The translations under genes were made by a program, and so were the position numbers. A stretch of 64,000 bases of DNA, taken from Antedon mediterranea (Eukaryota; Echinodermata; Crinoidea; Comatulida; Antedonidae). Under the pieces are notes generated by a model. That model worked only from the letters and a program-made list of their open reading frames with translations, searched no databases and was not told the DNA's origin. The DNA lies in contig NC_092672.1 in the NCBI RefSeq assembly GCF_964355755.1, positions 3,224,001 through 3,288,000 on the forward strand, written 5' to 3'. Shown in pieces: positions 57,505-64,000 of the stretch (within the stretch, counting starts at the first letter, position 1; the number at the start of each line of letters is the position of its first letter).

Positions 57505-57705
57505 GAGTAGAACGGCTATGAGTGCTCATAAACCCACCCTGGGACCCCGGAGCTTACAGGGGCCCCTGGGCAGTGTCAAGAGGAAAAAATCAGGTATTCA
57601 AATATGTCGAAAAGGTTAAAAACGCACGAGGCCTCCAGCGTGGGAGGGCCGGTCACGTAGGGTTCCAAAACCAGGGACCTCGAGCACCTGCGTTACGCCA
57701 TTTAC
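57505..57705 (+). repeat. Repeat family C copy 2
   Basis: Homologous to the complement of 5300-5461 (CGGCTATGAG, AGGTATTCAAATATG, CGTTACGCCAT). It lies just downstream of the Ig receptor stop, so it probably sits in that transcript's 3' UTR. Confidence 0.75.
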
Positions 57706-57727
57706 ATTTTAAATCCTTAGCGGTCCT

Positions 57728-59098
57728 TTAAACACAAGAGCATTTTGGAAATTTAAAAGACATTGGTCGTCCATCGATCTCTGAATAATGTACGTCACAG
57801 TCTTCTGGTACTTGTGACGCCACAGATCTCATCCAATGTGCTACGTCATCAGATGTCTGTACTTGCTGAAGAGCATGGAAATCTTTCGGATCGCTATACA
57901 TCTCTTGATGAATGACTGTTTCGTTTGGGGACAGTCTTGGTGGTCTACCACACAGACAGCAATAACATACTGGTGTTATTGCCAAAAACAGAAAGAAAAC
58001 AAACGCTCCTGTTAACCCTATAACGGCGACGACTACAGGAACGCCAAGAAAATGTCCTTTATTGTTATCATAAACACCACCTGTTGTTAATTCCTCCTGA
58101 TGACTATCGCTCTCCTCCTCTTGGAGATGTAGGGTAACGGACGATGATGATGTACCCATTGAGTTCGTAGCCACGCATGTTAACATACACCCTTCATCTG
58201 ATAACGAAGGGTTTAATAATCGTAATATCTGATACGTATTATCATCTATGACTACCTTACTCGTCAATTGTGACGATACGTTCCATTTGTACGTTGTCGA
58301 CGTAGGATTTGCAGTACTTTCGCATATATAAACCGACTCCTTACCGACGTAAATCACGTCCGAATATCGACGAATCGTTATTATAGGTTTATGTAAAACC
58401 ACCAGAGGGGTTATATCACATTGTGGAGATTTTGACTTTATCGCGGATGACGTCATGGTACACGTAAACCTGTCTCCGTTATCTTTTGGTTTGGGTACAA
58501 AAGTATAATGCGTTTTAATTAAACTATTTTGTAGATCCTTTTCAATTCTTGAAGGGACAACTTGTCCGTTACGCGTCCATTTAAGCGTGACGGGTGGGGT
58601 GACGATTTCCGACACACACGTCAATGTCACCTCCTGGCCTTCGGGAAACCCACCGTCTTTTTCAGTTAAACATTTTGGATACTGCGATCCTGGGAGTTGA
58701 TTCACAATTAAACTTGCGTGTTTAGAAAACGTTCGTACCTTCATACGCTCCTCGGCTAAACACGTATAAACACCACCGTCTGACACAGTGACGGGGTTTA
58801 TTTTTAGAACGTACATAAAACCGCTGGTTGTACGAACCAAATCAGACTCGATATGATGACCTACTTGTATTGTCGGACCAAGTATGGAATGTTCCTGCGC
58901 GATAGTCGTTTCGTCCTTCTTCCATATGAGTATGTATTCTTCATCGTCCAACGTATTTGCAATTTCACAAACTAACGTAACCGTCTCTCCTTCCATTACG
59001 CTTGTGCGTAGAGGTTCGATACGAAATGTGTACATTTCACAGACAGGAAAAAATGTTGAGCAAAATCCTGCAATCACAATTATCATTAACCGTGACAT
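57728..59098 (-). CDS. Three-Ig-domain type I membrane receptor with ITIM-like tail
   Basis: Single exon, 456 residues from the ATG at 59098. The frame is open 60 codons further upstream, but this Met starts a good signal peptide (MSRLMIIVIAGFCSTFFPVC) directly before the first Ig domain. Ig1: C44, W59, DGGVYTC to C113. Ig2: C161, W174, C213. Ig3: C259, W272, C308 (DEGCMLTC). N-glycosylation site NVSS at 273. Transmembrane helix about 352-382 ending in CYCCLC (likely palmitoylated). The 74-residue tail has YSDP (401) and VHYSEI (436-441), an exact match to the ITIM pattern [ILVS]xYxx[ILV]. Resembles cell-adhesion or inhibitory receptors of the Ig superfamily; orthology not recognised. Confidence 0.88.
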   Translation of the reverse strand: MSRLMIIVIAGFCSTFFPVCEMYTFRIEPLRTSVMEGETVTLVCEIANTLDDEEYILIWKKDETTIAQEHSILGPTIQVGHHIESDLVRTTSGFMYVLKINPVTVSDGGVYTCLAEERMKVRTFSKHASLIVNQLPGSQYPKCLTEKDGGFPEGQEVTLTCVSEIVTPPVTLKWTRNGQVVPSRIEKDLQNSLIKTHYTFVPKPKDNGDRFTCTMTSSAIKSKSPQCDITPLVVLHKPIITIRRYSDVIYVGKESVYICESTANPTSTTYKWNVSSQLTSKVVIDDNTYQILRLLNPSLSDEGCMLTCVATNSMGTSSSSVTLHLQEEESDSHQEELTTGGVYDNNKGHFLGVPVVVAVIGLTGAFVFFLFLAITPVCYCCLCGRPPRLSPNETVIHQEMYSDPKDFHALQQVQTSDDVAHWMRSVASQVPEDCDVHYSEIDGRPMSFKFPKCSCV

Positions 59099-60599
59099 TT
59101 TCCTCTTAACATCCAAGAAAGTATTCCTAAGTTTTAGATACGAATTTGAATAAAATATAAACAATATCAAACGATATTTTCTCCGTAGTTTTATATACAC
59201 CGTTTTGACAGTAGACAGAAACTGAATGACAGTAAAAAGAAAAATAAACGCAATCCGATCAACTCCATGAATTATCACCTGCTAGAACTTCTCATTTTCA
59301 TGCAATCAATATTTTACCGCCTTTTTTACAGGTGGTATTCCAGTTTCGACACACACAGTTACGAGTATCATGAATACATATTGCCTGCTGTTTTCTATAT
59401 AAAACATTTTAATCAACAATATAAAGCTTATAGTAAGCTTGTAGAATTATAATGAATGCATATCGGCTACCTTCGAAGAAGCAGCTTGTGTGTCGTGCGT
59501 ATTTAAGACTCAATTTCCGTTTTATAATAGGATGCTAACAAATAATAGCCACAAAGAAGATTTTATTGCCGTAATCGCTTCTTGTAGACAATGGATAAAA
59601 AAAATTGAAAACAAAAGAACGATAGGTCACCGAGTTTGTAAAAATACAATACATTTTTTAAACGCACGGTTTGTAACGGTAACCCCTCTGGCTAATTTCA
59701 TATTATTGTACTCAGTGCGTGTCAGGCAACTCTCTTTCCTATGAGGTTAAATTTAATAGAAAGGTTATAAGAAGGATATGAACTATCGAAAGGTAGATAA
59801 CCAAAATAGGTCAGACTGCTGCACTTCTTAAAACTTCCACGACGTACACGAACTTATACTTTCATGTAGCAAACGAAGTAAATGATTAAAACCAACATTT
59901 CTGATAATTATTTTTTTATACTTTCCCTTTTTGTTTTGGTGGTGGAGCCGCAAATCGTAATCAACACGTGACGTTTTTTTTCAGTTGATTTTACGATTTG
60001 CATTTTTAAGGATATTTCGTAATAAAATTATTTTACGAATTACGTTGATTTGTAGGTTATAAAAAATACGTTACGTTTACGTTTTGAGTTGTCACTACTA
60101 TGCAACTTCAGTGAGAGGATTTGAGGCCTATCAGTTTTGATTTTAAGTCAATCCAATACTGAGCCTATCATAATTTATAATGTAATTTTAGCGTAGCCTA
60201 TACTTAATAAGATCGTGTCAGCCTTTGGCTGCCCTCTGTTTTCTTCTACAATGAAATACCTGATAATATGACGCAAAGGAAGTTGTCTATATGGCAGCGT
60301 CGGTCTATGGTAGGCCTACACAACATGTACTTAAGCCAATTGTTAATTTTTAGTGATTGTATCGGGGATGGGGAGCGTAGGAGGAGTACGTCATGGTACC
60401 CTGATCAGGGAGTTTATTGCCTGCCTTCATAATTTTGTATTTTTAGTTTGATTGATTTTCAATATTGTTGCGGCTTGAATTTTGTTGGTTAAGTCACCAT
60501 AATTCACGTTTTTGATTGGTTAATAGTAAAAATATCAGACTAACGTTGATGGCGCATGGCATATTTTTCAGAGAGAGCGCGAACTTCGTCTCTGTCGCA
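59099..60599. other. Gene-free upstream region of the Ig receptor
   Basis: No exon supported. The receptor promoter probably lies in the first few hundred bases, but I could not fix a TATA box or initiator. Confidence 0.45.
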
Positions 60600-61100
60600 C
60601 ACACGATCGACGACGTAGGCCTAGGCCTAGCTAGTACCTTCCTTCCCTTCTCAACTGCTGTCTGGTGGTTACACACATCATCAGGTAGACAACTAGCCGG
60701 GGCCTAGACCTGATATATATATATTTAAAGTTACCTAATTGTTCAAGTAGTAGTAGGACTTAGTAGTCGGAGTAGCCTAGGCCTCTAGCCTATATATAGT
60801 AGGGCCTAGGCCTAGCCTAAATAAGCCTCTCTAGCTAGGCTTGCTACGGTGCTGGGTGGGCGCGCTCGGCCTAGCCTACTCCTCTCTATATAGGATAGGC
60901 CCTAGGCATACTAGCTGAGTGAGCCTATAAACCTCTCTGCTAGTTAGGGTAGGCCTAGTTTAACACGGTCACATTATCTACACCTGTTAATACAATCAAA
61001 TGGTTAAAGGTTTATATAATATAATGATATCAATTACGGTAAGTAAGCCTACTACCTACTCTCTAGGCTTACTACACAGTAGTAGGCCTAGCCTTAGGCC
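60600..61100. repeat. AGGCCTAG low-complexity tract
   Basis: Many overlapping TAGGCCTA/CTAGCTAGGC units, the same composition as 48690-48960. Confidence 0.7.
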
Positions 61101-61704
61101 TACATGTTTAAATATTAACATGCTCTATATATATAAATGCTCTTTATAAATAGTGGTAAATTTAACTTCATATAGGTATATATTTTTCTTTCCAGAAACA
61201 GGTTAAATTAAAATATTACTAAACATAAACCCATCAATCAGCTTAATTTAATTTATTCATGGAGTTATATTACTCCATGATTTTATCACAGAGGGTGCAG
61301 TCTTCATTCAGTATTTTGAAAAAATGTATATTAAAAGCGTACAATTAAATATCACAAATTAAATATAATGTTAGCATGTACGTGATTTTATTTCATTGGA
61401 CCCTGCTGGGCGTAAATTATAGTATGACACTAATAACACCCTACCTAGGCCTTAATATATTTATCCAACATAATACATTTCTTTATTTATATTGCTGGTA
61501 CAGTAGCCCTACTTTTCTAGTAAGACTTAGTAGTAACTTAGTAGTAAGTAAAAGTACTTGAGCTACTTACTTAGTTAGCTTAAATTTTAAGTTATGATGT
61601 ATTCCACTCGAATTTCTAGCCTAGGCCTAGTTAAGACTGAAAATAAGAGATAAACAATTTTTTTCAAATTAAATAACTTTCTGCATTTGAATTTGTTTTT
61701 TCAG

Positions 61705-61756
61705 CTTCTCATTTTTTCCCTGCGAACAGAAGATTGACTAGGCCTTGTCAAGAATG
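61705..61756 (+). other. Possible short 5' exon ending in ATG
   Basis: TTTTTTCAG precedes CTTCTCATTTTTTCCC and the segment ends AAGAATG|GTAAGC, a good donor directly after a start codon. No in-frame downstream exon could be joined: the candidate near 63778 stops at once. Speculative. Confidence 0.2.
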
Positions 61757-62629
61757 GTAAGCAATTTGAAATATTAGCTAAATTAAACCACCCCACCATT
61801 CAACCTGCCTCATTTTTCATTAACAATTTTGATTAGCTATGATTGCAAATCAATCAATTTTTACTAGAAAACATAGTTATATTACATGATGAATGCGACA
61901 ATTCATGTAGTTTGCGTTGGAATTTTAAATGCTTACAAAAATAGGTACATTAGACCGCCCAACCATACAACCTGCCTCATCATACTGTAGTTGTGTCATC
62001 ATCATCAGTCAGCTACTACAATCTTTCTCCAGCCACAATGGTCCTTGGCTAACTCTGACAGCTTATCAGAGGTAATCAGCCTTGTTTACTGTAGGATTGG
62101 ATTATATTGTACATTGCTACCCCATTAATATTCAATTACTCCATCACTGACACTGTAAAGTGTATTGTACGTATAGGGTTATGCATTATGCCGCCTGCCC
62201 CGACTTACCATAAATCGTAATATTTTTATAGTGTACATGACTGTATGCTGTCATCCCCAACATACAGTACTTTACAGTAGTAATGTGTGCATGAAAAAAA
62301 AGCCTGCTCCACAAGATTGTGTGTTGTTATTATGTCACCTGCCCGACATTCTGTACAATACCTTTAATCTATGGCTCTTTACATCAGTAGAAGGAACAAA
62401 AAATAAGAACCTTTTAAACGCAATTATTTCACAGTAAAATCTTATATTCCATCTATTAATGTACACATCACACATTATGCCACCTGCCCAAACTTAATGA
62501 ACTAATGTTCAATCCATATGTCACCTGTCCCAACATATATATACTGTAGTACTGTACATTATGTGGCAGAAACATGCCTCAACATACTTTTGTATTTACA
62601 GTATGTGTGGACACAGGCCACCTGTCCCA

Positions 62630-63010
62630 ACAAGTTGTACATTTAGTGTGAACATGGTACATATTTACCACCCCCTGTCCCAACAAGTTGTACATTTAGT
62701 GTGAACATGGTACATATTTACCATCCCCTATCCCATCAAGTTGTACATTTAGTGTGAACATGGTACATATTTACTACCCCCTGTCACATCAATTGTACAT
62801 TTGGTGTGAACATGATACATATTTACCACCCCCTGTCACATCAAGTTGTACATTTAGTGTGAACATGGTACAGTACATATTTACCACCCCCTGTCCCATC
62901 AAGTTGTACATTTAGTGTGAACATGGTACATATTTACCACCCCCTGTCCCATCAAGTTGTACATTTAGTGTGAACATGGTACATATTTACCACCCTGCCC
63001 CAACAAGTTA
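62630..63010. repeat. About 54-bp minisatellite, seven units
   Basis: Units GTTGTACATTTAGTGTGAAC, then ATGGTACATATTTACCACCC, then CCTGTCCCATCAA, with small variants. Degenerate CCACCTGCCC motifs extend the pattern left to about 62160. Confidence 0.92.
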
Positions 63011-64000
63011 TAAATTCTTCTTACATTTAGTAGCAAACTTCATTGTTGAAGGCTACTGCTCTACTGGTTCTATCTTTAGCAATTTTCATAAATTTAACAT
63101 AAACATGATACAAATGATGCCACCAGGACACCCCCCCCCCCCCCTTCAACATATTTGACCTGCCTCCATTCAACCTTCCCCTTCATGGTCATAAGTGCAG
63201 GGTGGTTTCATACTTCCCTCCCTACCACATTATAAGGATGCATTTGTCAAATAAATCTTGATGTAAACCGTTAAAACTTGTCAGTTGTTGTCAGGAATTT
63301 TCGCAATTACTCACAACTGTCATCTATGTTGATATAAATTGTGCAATTATTTTATTGATACCTGAGGGGACAAAAAAATGACGAGCAAGCATAAAGGAAG
63401 AGCCAGAAGCATCTCTGAAAATAACCATAACGAGTTGTACAAAACGTTAATGTATGAATTCTGGCCATGTAGCGAAAATATAAAAAATTAATATTTGCAT
63501 TTTTGGACCTGCAGTAAAAATGTATCAAACTTGAATTGATTATATTCAAATTTTGAATATCGAGTAAAATCTTGATGTTCTTCTTTTCCTAGATGCAGCA
63601 TATATATGTAGTAAGTTTTATAATGTAAGAGTTAATATATTATGATATTATTTATACTATAGCAGCTAATTATTATGCACATGAACTTAACCATAGTTTC
63701 AAAAGACATACAAAATATGATACTTGTACTGTGATTCAAAGAAACTGTATCAATTTCAATCTTCTTCTTTTCTCAGGAGGATTTATAAAAATAGAAAATT
63801 AATAACTAAACTTATTTTATTTAAATTTACTGTAAGAAGCGCTAATTTTATATTTATATCTTGGGTGTATTTTATGGTAATACATAACTATTATAATCAA
63901 CAATTGTTCTCTTGGCTAGACCATGACAAAAGAATTCTCCCTTTCACCAACCAGGGAGCTTAGACAACCACTCTCTCAGCCAATTGTTAAGATTTAAGAT
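63011..64000. other. Gene-free right edge
   Basis: A 16-C run lies near 63130. No supported coding sequence. Confidence 0.5.

Noticed and set aside
57522-57731. 69-codon ORF with Gly/Arg/Pro-rich translation
   Set aside because: It lies in repeat family C, whose LIS1 copy has a disrupted version of the same text.
59096-59278. Upstream ATG extending the Ig receptor by 60 residues
   Set aside because: It would bury the signal peptide inside the protein; the internal Met at 59098 gives a standard signal sequence and domain start.
63595-63612. Microexon ATGCAGCATATATATGTA before GTAAGT
   Set aside because: It joins neither the candidate exon at 61705 nor anything downstream in an open frame.

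Overview
The window is eukaryotic, AT-rich and packed with transposable elements. Introns are short, splice sites are canonical GT-AG (one is GC-AG), and AGGCCTAG-rich low-complexity tracts are frequent. An invertebrate deuterostome, most likely an echinoderm, fits the gene set and repeat style, but that is an impression from reading and was not tested.

Layout. (1) 0.2-6.8 kb, + strand: a complete ten-exon PAFAH1B1 (LIS1) gene that reads through to 407 residues. Its introns carry minisatellites, MITEs and tRNA-derived SINEs. (2) 6.8-10.4 kb: gene-free, with minisatellites and MITEs. (3) 10.4-48.1 kb: a heavily rearranged block. A segment at 10.44-16.6 kb recurs in direct orientation at 38.96-48.1 kb, where it has gained two hAT insertions whose empty sites survive in the first copy. 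Between them lie a broken histone H1, a 5'-truncated Penelope-like element with a hammerhead-type motif, a CTGTCTGT satellite, and a large imperfect palindrome with arms at about 23.3-30.3 and 32.7-38.7 kb. Each arm carries a TMEM216/TMEM80-family gene and an H1 remnant. Two MULE-like elements in opposite orientation lie toward the palindrome centre, and dead LINE fragments flank its arms. (4) 48.1-50.4 kb: low-complexity sequence and a transposon nested in a transposon. (5) 50.6-55.7 kb, + strand: a six-exon gene for a 325-residue coiled-coil protein I do not recognise. (6) 57.7-59.1 kb, - strand: a single-exon, three-Ig-domain membrane receptor with a cytoplasmic ITIM-like motif. (7) 59.1-64 kb: no supported gene.

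The host genes do not form a functional cluster. LIS1 is a dynein regulator, and the TMEM216/TMEM80 family acts at the ciliary transition zone. The most notable signal is the pair of TMEM genes. Exon 1 of the readable part differs by one silent base, while the next two exons differ at 38 bases, almost all of them amino-acid replacing. Truncated copies of the same exon are scattered nearby.

The palindrome and direct duplications are also where short-read or haplotype mis-assembly would show, so structural claims need long-read confirmation.
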